A stretch of DNA of 64,000 bases from Pontivivens insulae (GTDB lineage: Bacteria; Pseudomonadota; Alphaproteobacteria; Rhodobacterales; Rhodobacteraceae). The notes beneath the pieces were generated by a model. That model saw only the letters and a list, made by a program, of their open reading frames with translations. It searched no databases and was not told the DNA's origin. Where the stretch lies: assembly GCF_900302495.1 (NCBI RefSeq), contig NZ_OMKW01000002.1, positions 558,001 through 622,000 of the forward strand, written 5' to 3'. Positions 36,234-45,208 of the stretch are shown here, in pieces (within the stretch, counting starts at the first letter, position 1; each line of letters begins with the position of its first letter). The position numbers and the translations under genes are program-made.

Positions 36234-37163
36234 TTAACGAAGGGTGCCCGCATGGCTGGCGATCAGGCCCAGCGTTTCCCTGGTCACAAATCCCGGTCCT
36301 GAATCGATGTCGTTGGCTGGAAGCACCCCATATCGGTGCAGGTTCGCGAACACGACGATCGGCATGTAGCCTTGCAGAAACTGCTGTTGGTCGATGGCAA
36401 ATGCGGTGCGTCCATCCTGAATGGCCTGAACCACAACTTCATCCAAATCAAAGGTTGCGTGGTAGATTGTTCTATCAGCAGGCATATTTGCAAGCGCTTG
36501 CAACGCGGATTGTGCTGCGGTTGCGCCTAGAGTGAAGACCGCTTCCGCCTCGCCGTCATCGGCAAGCCGCTGCGCGATGGAGGCAGCGTCAGAGGCGTCG
36601 CTCAGGCGCAGCTCCCGGCCCGCCAGATCCAGCCCAAGCCCATCGGCAAAGCCAAGACACCGCTCGCGCGCCGCTGGCACCTCTGGTCGATCGTTCACGC
36701 AGAGGAAGCTATCAACGCCATCCGCACGGGCGCGCTGACCAGCCGCAAATGCTGCGTCATAGTCTGGTTGCCCAACATACATCACCGCCCCCAACGCATC
36801 AGCCTGCGCGACAGTCCCGGAATTCACGACAATAACATCGGAGCCATTTTCTTGAATTCCTACAACGGACTCCGAAAGTTTCTGTGCGTCTGGCAGTGTT
36901 GTGACAACGCCCGCGAACCCACCGTCCGCGACGGCATTCAGGATAGCTGCCATCTCGTCAAGCGATCCGTTAGTCGGATTGAAGTGCTGCACTTCAACCC
37001 CCATCTGCTGGGCCGCAAGGTCGGCAGCATTGCGCATCGTTTGCCACCATTCGTCCCCGTCAACGGCATGGGTGATGAAGGCATAACGCTCCGCCTGCGC
37101 GCTGAGAGCTGGTGTCATCAGAGCGAGCGTCATCGCCGCGATTTTCAGCGGTTTTACTTGCAT
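36234..37163 (-). CDS. Orphan periplasmic sugar-type substrate-binding protein
   Basis: 309 residues with signal peptide (cleavage after ALSAQA, residue 24). It belongs to the ribose/galactose (type 1) periplasmic-binding fold: RYAFITHAVDGDEWWQTM, a GFAGVVTTLPDAQKLSE block and DGRTAFAIDQQQFLQGY near the C terminus. GGGAG precedes the ATG. No ABC permease or ATPase is adjacent, so the ligand and partners are unknown. A perfect LacI-type palindrome lies 81-96 bases upstream, suggesting sugar-responsive repression. Confidence 0.88.
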   Translation of the reverse strand: MQVKPLKIAAMTLALMTPALSAQAERYAFITHAVDGDEWWQTMRNAADLAAQQMGVEVQHFNPTNGSLDEMAAILNAVADGGFAGVVTTLPDAQKLSESVVGIQENGSDVIVVNSGTVAQADALGAVMYVGQPDYDAAFAAGQRARADGVDSFLCVNDRPEVPAARERCLGFADGLGLDLAGRELRLSDASDAASIAQRLADDGEAEAVFTLGATAAQSALQALANMPADRTIYHATFDLDEVVVQAIQDGRTAFAIDQQQFLQGYMPIVVFANLHRYGVLPANDIDSGPGFVTRETLGLIASHAGTLR

Positions 37164-37243
37164 TGAGCTGTTCTCCCTTTGCGCGAAGGCGATACGTCGC
37201 CGCCTTGGTCACTGGCAGAATCACTAGCTCAAATTGATGTAAA

Positions 37244-37259
37244 TTGCAACCGGTTGCAA
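37244..37259. promoter_or_regulatory. Perfect 16-base LacI/GalR-type operator
   Basis: TTGCAACCGGTTGCAA is a perfect palindrome with the central CG and flanking pattern typical of LacI-family operators. It lies upstream of the minus-strand binding-protein gene. On that strand its second half, TTGCAA, could also act as a -35 box. No LacI-type regulator gene is in the window. Confidence 0.75.
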
Positions 37260-37272
37260 GATTTGTGTGGGC

Positions 37273-37306
37273 AAAAAGATGGCCGGGATGTTTCAACACC
37301 CCGGCC
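37273..37306 (-). terminator. Intrinsic terminator after ndk
   Basis: On the minus strand GGCCGGG (37306-37300) pairs with CCCGGCC (37287-37281), followed by ATCTTTTTG. It begins 11 bases after the ndk stop. Confidence 0.85.
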
Positions 37307-37316
37307 GATCAAAGAC

Positions 37317-37739
37317 TTAGCCGACGATTTCGAGGCCGGAGAAGAAGTAGGCAATTTCAACGGCTGCGGTTTCCGGTGCGTCGGACCCGTGAACGGAGTT
37401 CTCGCCGATGGACAGTGCGAATTCCTTGCGGATGGTGCCCTCTGCGGCTTCGGCAGGGTTGGTTGCGCCCATCACTTCGCGGTTCTTTGCAATCGCGTCT
37501 TCGCCTTCCAGGACCTGCACGACGATCGGGGCGGACGCCATGAACTCACACAGCTCGTCATAGAAAGGACGCTCTGCGTGCACGGCGTAGAAGACGCCTG
37601 CTTGTGCTTTGGTCAGGTGGATGCGCTTTTGCGCGACGATGCGCAGGCCCGCTTCCTCGAACTTCGCGTTGATCGCGCCGGTCAGGTTGCGGTTGGTTGC
37701 ATCGGGTTTGATGATGGAGAACGTACGCTGGACAGCCAT
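37317..37739 (-). CDS. ndk: Nucleoside diphosphate kinase
   Basis: A 140-residue enzyme that passes the gamma-phosphate of ATP to other nucleoside diphosphates. It starts [17 protein letters not shown] and has the active-site histidine in [13 protein letters not shown] near residue 117. Length and sequence are canonical. A single-gene unit with a clear terminator downstream; GGAGCC lies just before the ATG. Confidence 0.97.
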   Translation of the reverse strand: MAVQRTFSIIKPDATNRNLTGAINAKFEEAGLRIVAQKRIHLTKAQAGVFYAVHAERPFYDELCEFMASAPIVVQVLEGEDAIAKNREVMGATNPAEAAEGTIRKEFALSIGENSVHGSDAPETAAVEIAYFFSGLEIVG

Positions 37740-37845
37740 TGTGGGCTCCTTGGGTTCGGGTTTGAAATTGGCGGCGCTCTAACACGCAGGTTCGCCCGGA
37801 TAAAGGCCCCTTTCGCTTTTGCAAACCGGGCTGTATGGCAGGCCT

Positions 37846-39702
37846 ATGCTTAAGATCAGCGATATCACTTTTGTTTTGGAAGGCCGACGCCTGTTTGATG
37901 CGGCCTCGGCAACCATTCCGGCAGGCCACAAGGTTGGTGTGGTTGGGCGTAACGGCACCGGCAAGACCACACTTTTTCGCCTGATCCGGGGGGAGTGGAC
38001 GCTGGACGGCGGAAGCATTGAAATTCCGCGCGGGGCCCGGATCGGGGGTGTCGCGCAGGAGGCGCCAGCCTCTGATATGAGCCTGATCGACACCGTGCTG
38101 GAAGCGGATGTGGAACGCACAGCATTGCTGGCAGAGGCGGAGACCGCAACGGACGGAATGCGCATTGCCGAGATTCAAACCCGCCTTGCGGACATTGAGG
38201 CGCATTCGGCCGAAGCGCGGGCAAGTGCGATCCTCAACGGTCTGGGCTTCGACAAGGTTGCCCAACGGCGCCCCTGTGCAGACTTTTCCGGCGGGTGGCG
38301 TATGCGTGTTGCACTGGCGGCTGTTCTGTTCAGTCAGCCTGACGTTCTGTTGCTCGACGAGCCGACAAACTACCTTGATCTGGAGGGCACAGTCTGGCTG
38401 GAGACCTTCCTGACGCGCTATCCGCACACGGCTCTGGTGATTTCGCATGACCGGGGCCTGTTGAACCGGTCGGTGGGTGGAATCCTGCACCTCGATGCTC
38501 AAAAGCTCACCTACTATCAGGGCAATTACGATCAATTCGACAAGATGCGCCGCGTCCAGTTGGAGCAACAGATCAGCGCGAAGAAAAAGCAGGATGCACA
38601 ACGCGCGCATCTGCAAAGCTTTGTCGATCGCTTCAAGGCGAAAGCTTCGAAAGCTAAGCAGGCGCAAAGCCGCGTGAAAATGCTGGAGCGGATGCAGCCC
38701 ATTGCCGGTGTGGTGGAAAGCAGCGTCGCGGGCTTCAACTTCCCCTCACCCGAGGAGCTGTCACCCCCTATCGTGTCGATCCGCGATGGTCAGGTTGGAT
38801 ATGACGGCAAACCGGTGCTGCGCAGCCTCGACCTGCGGATTGATCAAGATGACCGGATCGCTCTTTTGGGGGCGAATGGTCAGGGCAAGTCGACGCTTTC
38901 GAAGCTGATTGCTGGGCGTTTGGCGGCGATGGAGGGCAAGCTGACGACACCGTCCAAGCTGCGCATCGGTTACTTTGCCCAACACCAGTTGGATGAGCTA
39001 TACCCTGACGAGACACCGCTCGACCACCTGCGGCGTGAACGGTCAGAGGAAACGCCCGCAAAACTGCGCGCCCGCCTCGCGGCCGCGGGGATCGGGGTTG
39101 AGATCGCGGATGTAGAGGTTGCGCGCCTGTCCGGTGGGCAAAAGGCGCGTTTGGCGATGATGCTGGCCACGTTGGAAGCGCCGCATCTGATGATCCTCGA
39201 TGAGCCGACCAACCACCTCGACATTGAAAGCCGCGAGGCGTTGGTCATGGCGCTGACGGAGTATGAAGGCGCTGTGATCCTCGTCAGCCATGATCCCCAT
39301 CTGGTGGAGAGCGTTGCGGATCGCCTCTGGCTGGTCAAAGACGGCGCGGTAACGCCCTATGACGGGGATATGGAGGCATATCGTCGATTGCTGCTGTCAG
39401 AGCGGGGCGGCAAGCCTGCAAAGGACAAAGACGAGAAGCCAAAGGCCAAACCGAAGCCCGCCCCCCGCAATGCAACCGCCCCGATCAAAGCCGAACTCGT
39501 CAAGGCAGAGGCCCGCATCGCGAAGCTTGAGGAGATGCGCGACAAGATCGATGAAGGTTTGGCTGATCCGCGCCTCTACGAACGGGGTGATACAGAGCGG
39601 CAGGAGATGCTTCAGAAAAAGCGTGCCGAGGTCATGAAGGGACTTGAGCGGGCGGAAGAAATCTGGATGGACCTGCAAGACAAGTTGGAGAAGGCCGGAT
39701 GA
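37846..39702 (+). CDS. ABC-F family ATPase (Uup/YheS-like)
   Basis: 618 residues, two ABC domains and no membrane segments. ABC-F proteins act on the ribosome. First domain: Walker A GRNGTGKTTLF, signature ADFSGGWRMR, Walker B LLLDEPTNYLD. Second: GANGQGKSTLS, RLSGGQKARLA, MILDEPTNHLD. A charged linker sits between them (about residues 235-300). A Lys/Pro-rich stretch and a coiled coil (about 555-618) end the protein, which is Uup-like. The ATG at 37846 is the first that matches the family start (MLKISDITF). Overlaps marC by four bases. Confidence 0.93.
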   Translation: MLKISDITFVLEGRRLFDAASATIPAGHKVGVVGRNGTGKTTLFRLIRGEWTLDGGSIEIPRGARIGGVAQEAPASDMSLIDTVLEADVERTALLAEAETATDGMRIAEIQTRLADIEAHSAEARASAILNGLGFDKVAQRRPCADFSGGWRMRVALAAVLFSQPDVLLLDEPTNYLDLEGTVWLETFLTRYPHTALVISHDRGLLNRSVGGILHLDAQKLTYYQGNYDQFDKMRRVQLEQQISAKKKQDAQRAHLQSFVDRFKAKASKAKQAQSRVKMLERMQPIAGVVESSVAGFNFPSPEELSPPIVSIRDGQVGYDGKPVLRSLDLRIDQDDRIALLGANGQGKSTLSKLIAGRLAAMEGKLTTPSKLRIGYFAQHQLDELYPDETPLDHLRRERSEETPAKLRARLAAAGIGVEIADVEVARLSGGQKARLAMMLATLEAPHLMILDEPTNHLDIESREALVMALTEYEGAVILVSHDPHLVESVADRLWLVKDGAVTPYDGDMEAYRRLLLSERGGKPAKDKDEKPKAKPKPAPRNATAPIKAELVKAEARIAKLEEMRDKIDEGLADPRLYERGDTERQEMLQKKRAEVMKGLERAEEIWMDLQDKLEKAG

Positions 39703-40322
39703 CCGAAATTGCCATCAGTGCCTTTGTCACGCTTTTCGTCATCATTGATCCCATCGGCCTGACCCCGATTTTCGTCGCATTGACGCCGGGGTTGAGCCGG
39801 ACAGAGCGGACCAAGATCGCGGTGCGTGCGGTGGTCATCGCGTTTGTGATCCTGTGTCTTTTTGCCTTTCTGGGAGAGGCACTGTTGAACGCGGTTGGCA
39901 TCGGTATGCCCGCCTTTCGTATTTCAGGCGGAGCGTTGCTGTTCCTGATTGCGGTTGAAATGTTGTTTGAGCGACGCACGGCGCGACGCGAAAAACAGGC
40001 GGATGAGCCCGAACCAAGCCGTGATCCGTCCGTCTTCCCCCTCGCCCTGCCCTTGCTGGGCGGACCTGGTGCGATGGCCACGATCGTCTTGCTGATGGGA
40101 GAGTTGGAGGGCGATTTCGCGTCACAAATGGTGGTTCTTGGCGTGATGGCGACTGTTCTGCTGATCGCGCTGATCCTCTTCATGATGTCGGGTGTGCTGG
40201 AGCGACTGTTGGGCGCAGTTGGTATCAACCTGATCACGCGAATTCTCGGTGTGCTCCTTGCAGCACTCTCGGTCCAGTTTATCTTGGATGGTCTGACCGC
40301 CTATGGCATCGCCGGGAGCTGA
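39699..40322 (+). CDS. MarC-family integral membrane protein
   Basis: 207 residues with about six hydrophobic segments. ITEIAISAFVTLFVIIDPIGLTPIF-like beginning (first residues MTEIAISAFVTL), a central FPLALPLLGGPGAMAT block and a C-terminal LITRILGVLLAAL block match the MarC/UPF0056 family. Despite the name, these proteins are not proven antibiotic exporters, and the function is unknown. It is translationally coupled to the ABC-F gene and followed after three bases by the aspartic protease gene. Confidence 0.9.
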   Translation: MTEIAISAFVTLFVIIDPIGLTPIFVALTPGLSRTERTKIAVRAVVIAFVILCLFAFLGEALLNAVGIGMPAFRISGGALLFLIAVEMLFERRTARREKQADEPEPSRDPSVFPLALPLLGGPGAMATIVLLMGELEGDFASQMVVLGVMATVLLIALILFMMSGVLERLLGAVGINLITRILGVLLAALSVQFILDGLTAYGIAGS

Positions 40323-40325
40323 CCC

Positions 40326-40907
40326 ATGGCTGACTCTGAAGTCGCCAGCCTCATCTATCTGTCCATCATCCTGATCGCACTGGCCGGGTCGATGTTTGGT
40401 GTCTATCGCGGGCGCCTTGGAAAGATGTTGAAGGGTGTTTTGGGCTGGGCCTTGATCTTTGGCGTGCTGGTCGTCGGTTATACGTACCGCGAAACGATCG
40501 AGGATGCTGTACTGCCAGCGCAGACCGTCAGCATCGGAACGGGCAAGATCGAAATCCGGCGCCGCTTCGACGGGCACTATCACGCGGATGCGCTGGTGAA
40601 TGGCGTTCCGGTCGACTTCATTGTTGATACCGGTGCCAGCTCCATCGTGCTGAGCCAACAAGATGCAGAGCGGATCGGCATTCCGATGGACAGGCTCGAT
40701 TTTTCGGGCCGTGCGCGAACTGCGAATGGTGAGGTGCGCCTGGCAAGCGTCAGGTTGGGCGAAATCCGAATTGGCGATGTCGTCGATCAGAACCTGCCCG
40801 CCGTGGTGAATGGCGGTGAGGTGCACACCTCGCTTTTGGGTCTTGAGTATCTTGACCGTTTCGACAGCGTTTCACTGAACGGGTCGATCATGGTGCTCGA
40901 ACGCTGA
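40326..40907 (+). CDS. Retropepsin-like membrane-anchored aspartic protease (TIGR02281 type)
   Basis: 193 residues. Two hydrophobic segments (about 7-27 and 38-55) are followed by a clan AA protease domain with one active-site triad, DFIVDTGASSIVLSQ, and the second structural block LLGLEYLDRF. One DTGA per chain implies a homodimer, as in retropepsins. The catalytic part is probably periplasmic. Substrate unknown. It ends directly against the stop of the convergent holC gene with no spacer. Confidence 0.88.
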   Translation: MADSEVASLIYLSIILIALAGSMFGVYRGRLGKMLKGVLGWALIFGVLVVGYTYRETIEDAVLPAQTVSIGTGKIEIRRRFDGHYHADALVNGVPVDFIVDTGASSIVLSQQDAERIGIPMDRLDFSGRARTANGEVRLASVRLGEIRIGDVVDQNLPAVVNGGEVHTSLLGLEYLDRFDSVSLNGSIMVLER

Positions 40908-41363
40908 TCAGCCAGAGCGGGCCTTTTCGACCCAGCGACCATCTTCCTCGGCCCAGAAGACAGCGGTTTGACCCGTTTCGGTGACCTTCTTCCAATCTTC
41001 CCGTGCGGCCTGCGTGGCCTCTGCATCGTGACCATCGAAGATCAGGGCCAACCGGTCGAGCTCGTCGATCCCGTCGGCCTCAAACCGCGCACCGTCGACG
41101 AGCAGCACCGTGCCCGCCGCATTGGGACGCCCCGCTTTGGTCGTCAGAAGGACGGGCTGCTCAGCATCATGCGTGCCGTCACGCCCATGTGGCAGAAAGC
41201 TGTCATCACGATAGGCCCACAGATGCGCATCGAGCTGGTCAAGGCGCGCCGCGCCCGTCCCGCGCACGATCATCCGGCCCCCGCGCTGAAGCGTCCGCTC
41301 CGCAAATGTGGTGACGGTCGCTTCCAACGAGGAACTGGTCAATCTGTAGAACAGGATATCCAC
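40908..41363 (-). CDS. holC: DNA polymerase III chi subunit
   Basis: 151 residues. The chi subunit links the clamp loader to single-strand binding protein. The start GTG at 41363 gives MDILFYRLTSSSLEATV, typical of HolC; further matches are HLWAYRDDSFLPHG, DAEQPVLLTT and the basic end EDGRWVEKARSG. It lies seven bases after pepA, and the pepA-holC order is common in proteobacteria. Confidence 0.92.
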   Translation of the reverse strand: MDILFYRLTSSSLEATVTTFAERTLQRGGRMIVRGTGAARLDQLDAHLWAYRDDSFLPHGRDGTHDAEQPVLLTTKAGRPNAAGTVLLVDGARFEADGIDELDRLALIFDGHDAEATQAAREDWKKVTETGQTAVFWAEEDGRWVEKARSG

Positions 41364-41370
41364 CCGGCCC

Positions 41371-42840
41371 TCACTCCACCTCGAAATTGTCGCGCACTAA
41401 CCGGTCGAGCGCACGAACGCCCCAGCCGGTTGCACCTGCTGGCGCATAGGTCGTCGCCGCCTTGACCGAGGCTGTTCCTGCGATGTCCAGGTGGATCCAC
41501 GGCATGTCTTTCTTGATGAAGCGCTGAAGGAATTGCGCCGCCGTGATCGAGCCTGCATCGCGTCCGCCGACATTCTTCATATCGGCCACGCGGCTTTTGA
41601 GCTTTTTATCGTAAGCAGGGCCAAGCGGAAGCCTCCAAGCCCCTTCACCCTCTGCTTTCGCTGCCATCAGGAAGTCGTCTACGAAGGTGTCATTGTTCGA
41701 GAAAACGCCGGTATTCTCATGTCCCAGCGCTATGATGACGGCACCGGTCAGGGTGGCGAGGTCAATGATGCCGGACGGCTCGAACCGCTCCTGCGCATAC
41801 CAGAGCACATCGCACAGGACGAGGCGGCCCTCGGCATCGGTATTGATCACTTCAACGGTGTCACCCTTCATCGACTTGACCACATCACCGGGGCGTTGTG
41901 CGCGGGCGGATGGCATATTCTCAACCAGTCCGACGAGGCCCACGACATTGGCCTTCGCGCCGCGCAACGCCAATGCACGCATGACGCCGGCGACCGTTCC
42001 GGCACCGCCCATGTCCATTGTCATGTCTTCCATGCCGCCGGCGGGTTTCAGACTGATGCCGCCCGTGTCAAAGGTGACGCCCTTTCCGACGAGCGCCAAC
42101 GGTGCCTCATCACCACCGCCATTCCATTTCATGACAACAACCTTGGACGGCATATCCGACCCCATGCCGACGGCAAGGAGGGTGCGCATGCCGAGCTTTT
42201 CCAGGTCATCCTCCTCAAGAATTTCGACATCGAGACCGAGCTCTCCCATCGCGGCAAGCCGCGCGGCAAAATCGTCGGTGGTCAGAACGTTGGAGGGTTC
42301 GTTGATCAGATCCCGCGTGAAGAAGACACCCTCAGCGACCGCGGCCATCGGTCCCGCCTGGGCAGAGACCTCTTCCGGCTTTGTGACGAGCGCCGTTATC
42401 CGTGCAGGTGTCGGCGTATCATCGGTCTTGTGATCAACGAAGGCATAGGCTCGTAGGGCAAGCCCATAGGTAAAATCCGCCGCGTTGCGCAGTGCGCCCA
42501 ACCCGAGCGTAACATCGCCCTTGCCCATCCGCGTCGCGACAGCCGCACCGGCCTTACGTGCCGCTTCCGCGCCAGCACGGGTGTCGAGCTTGACGACGAT
42601 CAACGCCTCTGCCGCAAAGCCCACTGGATATTCCAGTGTGACAGCGCCCGATGCCGCCAGATCTTCCCAACGTTTCGTCTCACTCAGCCTGACCAATGCG
42701 CCTTTTGACAACTTGTTTGCCCGTCGCGCCATCGGTGACAACGTGCCATCTGTTCCCATCGTGACCACGACGCGCCCCTCAGCCGTGGCCAGGGCATCAA
42801 TGTCAGCTTCGGCAAAAGTGATGTTGAGAGGTGTCGTCAT
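41371..42840 (-). CDS. pepA: Leucyl aminopeptidase (M17)
   Basis: 489 residues, a cytosolic hexameric metallopeptidase that removes N-terminal amino acids. The C-terminal catalytic domain contains LVGKGVTFDTGGISLKPA, the M17 signature NTDAEGRLVLCD, and IDLATLTGAVIIALG. The ATG at 42840 is preceded by GGAGC; 11 further in-frame residues upstream are not family-like. It is divergent from lptF and probably co-transcribed with holC. Confidence 0.95.
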   Translation of the reverse strand: MTTPLNITFAEADIDALATAEGRVVVTMGTDGTLSPMARRANKLSKGALVRLSETKRWEDLAASGAVTLEYPVGFAAEALIVVKLDTRAGAEAARKAGAAVATRMGKGDVTLGLGALRNAADFTYGLALRAYAFVDHKTDDTPTPARITALVTKPEEVSAQAGPMAAVAEGVFFTRDLINEPSNVLTTDDFAARLAAMGELGLDVEILEEDDLEKLGMRTLLAVGMGSDMPSKVVVMKWNGGGDEAPLALVGKGVTFDTGGISLKPAGGMEDMTMDMGGAGTVAGVMRALALRGAKANVVGLVGLVENMPSARAQRPGDVVKSMKGDTVEVINTDAEGRLVLCDVLWYAQERFEPSGIIDLATLTGAVIIALGHENTGVFSNNDTFVDDFLMAAKAEGEGAWRLPLGPAYDKKLKSRVADMKNVGGRDAGSITAAQFLQRFIKKDMPWIHLDIAGTASVKAATTYAPAGATGWGVRALDRLVRDNFEVE

Positions 42841-42920
42841 CGAAAGCTCCAATGGGTCCAAACGGTTTCCCACAGGTCTAGCGGGCGGGTCGACCGAATG
42901 ACAAGGCCGGGGGTGTTTGC

Positions 42921-42950
42921 TTGACCCTTAGCGGTGTGACGCGGTAGTCA
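42921..42950 (+). promoter_or_regulatory. Putative promoter for the lptF-lptG-lptD series
   Basis: TTGACC (42921-42926), 18 bases, then TAGTCA (42945-42950), with the lptF start at 42989. It is the best match in the 148-base divergent region; the -10 box is weak. Confidence 0.3.
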
Positions 42951-42988
42951 GACAGACCGCCCCGGCCCAGATCTAGGACCCCGCCTAC

Positions 42989-44104
42989 ATGCGTTTGCTC
43001 GACCGATATGTTCTGACGCAAGCACTTGGCCCATTCGGATTTTTTGCCCTTATCTTTGCTGGCGTTATCTGGCTGACCCAGTCGCTGCGGATTGTGGAGG
43101 TTGTGGTCAGCAATGCGCAGGCGGCCGGTGTCTTTCTGGAACTGTCCGCGCTGCTCTTACCGGGCGTTTTGAGCATTGTGCTTCCAATCGCCGCATTCGC
43201 CGCGACGATCGTCGCCGTGAACCGCCTCTACACAGAATCTGAGCTTGTCGTGATGATGTCTGTCGGCAAAAGCCGCATCGCACTGGCGCGTCCAATCATC
43301 GTGCTCGGGCTGTTTGCGGCAATCGCCACACTCGTTCTGACAACCTATCTCGCCCCTCGTGCTGAACGGCAATTGAGCGACCGGACGGCCAGTATGCAGG
43401 CTGAGGTCGCCAATTCCGTGTTGCAGGAAGGCCGGTTTAATTTTCCAGCAACGGGTCTGACCGTCTTTATCGAACAATCGACAGCAGCCGGCGAAATGGC
43501 TGGCGTTTTCATCCACGACACCCGGGATCCTCTCGCCAAACGCACCTACATCGCGGAGCGGGCGCAACTTGTGAACGATGCGATGGGCACGCAGCTGGTC
43601 CTCTATGATGGCAACGTCCAGACCCTCGATCTCAACAGTCGGGAGTTGAGCCTTCTCGATTTCGACCGGGCCGGCTACAACATCGATCTGGCACAGGAAC
43701 AGGTCGAAGAGCGGGTGCCAGACGAGAAAGAATTTACGATCTTTCAAATATTTGAGGAGTCTGAACTGTGGTGGGACCGTTTTCCGCCGCGGGCAAGATC
43801 GCTCTATGCCGAAGGACATGAGCAGCTGTCTTCCCCCTTATACGCGCTGGCTCTCCCGCTTCTTGGTGCGGCCTGCATACTGTTCGGTACGTATCAGAGA
43901 GGCGGTTTTGGGCGAAGAATTTCGATGGCAATCGGCTTAGCCATCGTTGTGCGGCTCACCGGTGTACCTCTTGCCAGCATGGCGCGGGAAGCGAGTGACC
44001 TCGCACCACTCATGTATGTGCCGCCATTGGTGACAATTTTAGGGTCTCTCATTGTCCTCGGTGGAAATGTTCGCGCACGCAAACCCAAGGGCGTCCCTGC
44101 ATGA
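42989..44104 (+). CDS. lptF: LPS export ABC transporter permease LptF
   Basis: 371 residues, inner membrane, six segments: three near the N terminus (about 12-125) and three near the end (about 285-360), with a periplasmic jellyroll between. MRLLDRYVLTQALGPFGFF and ESELVVMMSVGKSRI are LptF hallmarks. With LptG and the ATPase LptB (not in the window) it extracts lipopolysaccharide from the inner membrane. It overlaps lptG by four bases. Confidence 0.94.
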   Translation: MRLLDRYVLTQALGPFGFFALIFAGVIWLTQSLRIVEVVVSNAQAAGVFLELSALLLPGVLSIVLPIAAFAATIVAVNRLYTESELVVMMSVGKSRIALARPIIVLGLFAAIATLVLTTYLAPRAERQLSDRTASMQAEVANSVLQEGRFNFPATGLTVFIEQSTAAGEMAGVFIHDTRDPLAKRTYIAERAQLVNDAMGTQLVLYDGNVQTLDLNSRELSLLDFDRAGYNIDLAQEQVEERVPDEKEFTIFQIFEESELWWDRFPPRARSLYAEGHEQLSSPLYALALPLLGAACILFGTYQRGGFGRRISMAIGLAIVVRLTGVPLASMAREASDLAPLMYVPPLVTILGSLIVLGGNVRARKPKGVPA

Positions 44105-45207
44105 TCGGGACGATGAACCAATACCTTTTGCGGCGCCATCTCGCCGGTCTCGGGTTGGCGTTACTCGCGGCCACGGCGCTGGTGGTCTTGGGTGATTTTC
44201 TCGAACTTACAAGGCGCAGCTCTGCGGCATCCCGCGATGACGTTCCGGTCGTCCTGATGCTTGCGTTGCATGTCCCCTCGATCCTTACAAAAACGCTGCC
44301 ATTCGTGGTTTTGCTCGGCTCGCTGACTGCGTTTCTCAGACTTGCGCGCAGTTCGGAGCTGGTCGTGACGCGCGCTGCCGGAGTATCAGTTTGGCGGCTG
44401 CTCCTGTGGCCGACAGCGATGGCGATGGTGCTGGGGGCCCTTGCCTTCGGGGTCTGGAACCCCATCGCGTCAGCCGCGCTCGCCCGCTACGAGACGTTGG
44501 AGAGCCGTTACTTGCGAGGGCAGGAAAGCCAACTGTCAATTTCTGAGGATGGGCTCTGGCTGCGCCAGTCCGTGCGCGGCATTCAAACGGTGATCAACGC
44601 GCAGGAATCTTCGGCTGATGGGCAAAGCCTGTCGACCGTCGACATCTACCAATTCGACGCAGACGGGAACCAAACACGACGTATGACCGCAGAAAGCGGC
44701 ATCTTGCGCTCGAACTATTGGGAGTTCAGTGCCGTTGCAGTCTGGACCTTTGAGCGGGATGGCGGCTCACTTACGACCAGTCCCGGTCTCATCGACGAAA
44801 TCCAGATCCCGACAGATCTGACCGCAGCGCGGATTCTTGAGGGGTTCGCCCCACCCGAAACGCTCGGCTTTTGGTATCTTCCCGACTTCATTGAACGAAT
44901 GGAAGCATCGGGGTTTTCCTCTGTCCGTCACCGCCTCTATCAGCAAACTGAACTCGCCCGGCCCGTTATGTTCGCGGCGATGGTGCTGCTCGCGGCAGGC
45001 TTTGCGATGCGGCATGTTCGCTTTGGATCCACCGGACGGCGCGTCCTTTTGTGTGTTCTGGCCGGATTTGGGCTGTTTTTTCTCTCCGATTTCACGCAAG
45101 CCTTGGGGGCGGCCGGAACGGTTCCGGTTGTCCTCGCCGCCTGGGTCCCCCCCGTTGCTGCGTTGATGCTTGCAATCGCGCTTCTGCTTCATCTTGAGGA
45201 TGGTTGA
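44101..45207 (+). CDS. lptG: LPS export ABC transporter permease LptG
   Basis: 368 residues with the same plan as LptF. It starts MIGTMNQYLLRRHLAG and contains the coupling segment SSELVVTRAAGVSVWRLL after the third membrane segment. The periplasmic jellyroll covers about 130-270 and three segments follow. The lptF-lptG-lptD-surA order places the inner-membrane exporter beside its outer-membrane partner and its chaperone. Confidence 0.93.
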   Translation: MIGTMNQYLLRRHLAGLGLALLAATALVVLGDFLELTRRSSAASRDDVPVVLMLALHVPSILTKTLPFVVLLGSLTAFLRLARSSELVVTRAAGVSVWRLLLWPTAMAMVLGALAFGVWNPIASAALARYETLESRYLRGQESQLSISEDGLWLRQSVRGIQTVINAQESSADGQSLSTVDIYQFDADGNQTRRMTAESGILRSNYWEFSAVAVWTFERDGGSLTTSPGLIDEIQIPTDLTAARILEGFAPPETLGFWYLPDFIERMEASGFSSVRHRLYQQTELARPVMFAAMVLLAAGFAMRHVRFGSTGRRVLLCVLAGFGLFFLSDFTQALGAAGTVPVVLAAWVPPVAALMLAIALLLHLEDG

Positions 45208-45208
45208 T

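Noticed and set aside
37558-38667. A 369-codon minus-strand frame across ndk and the ABC-F gene
   Set aside because: It spans the ndk promoter and overlaps two certain genes in other frames.
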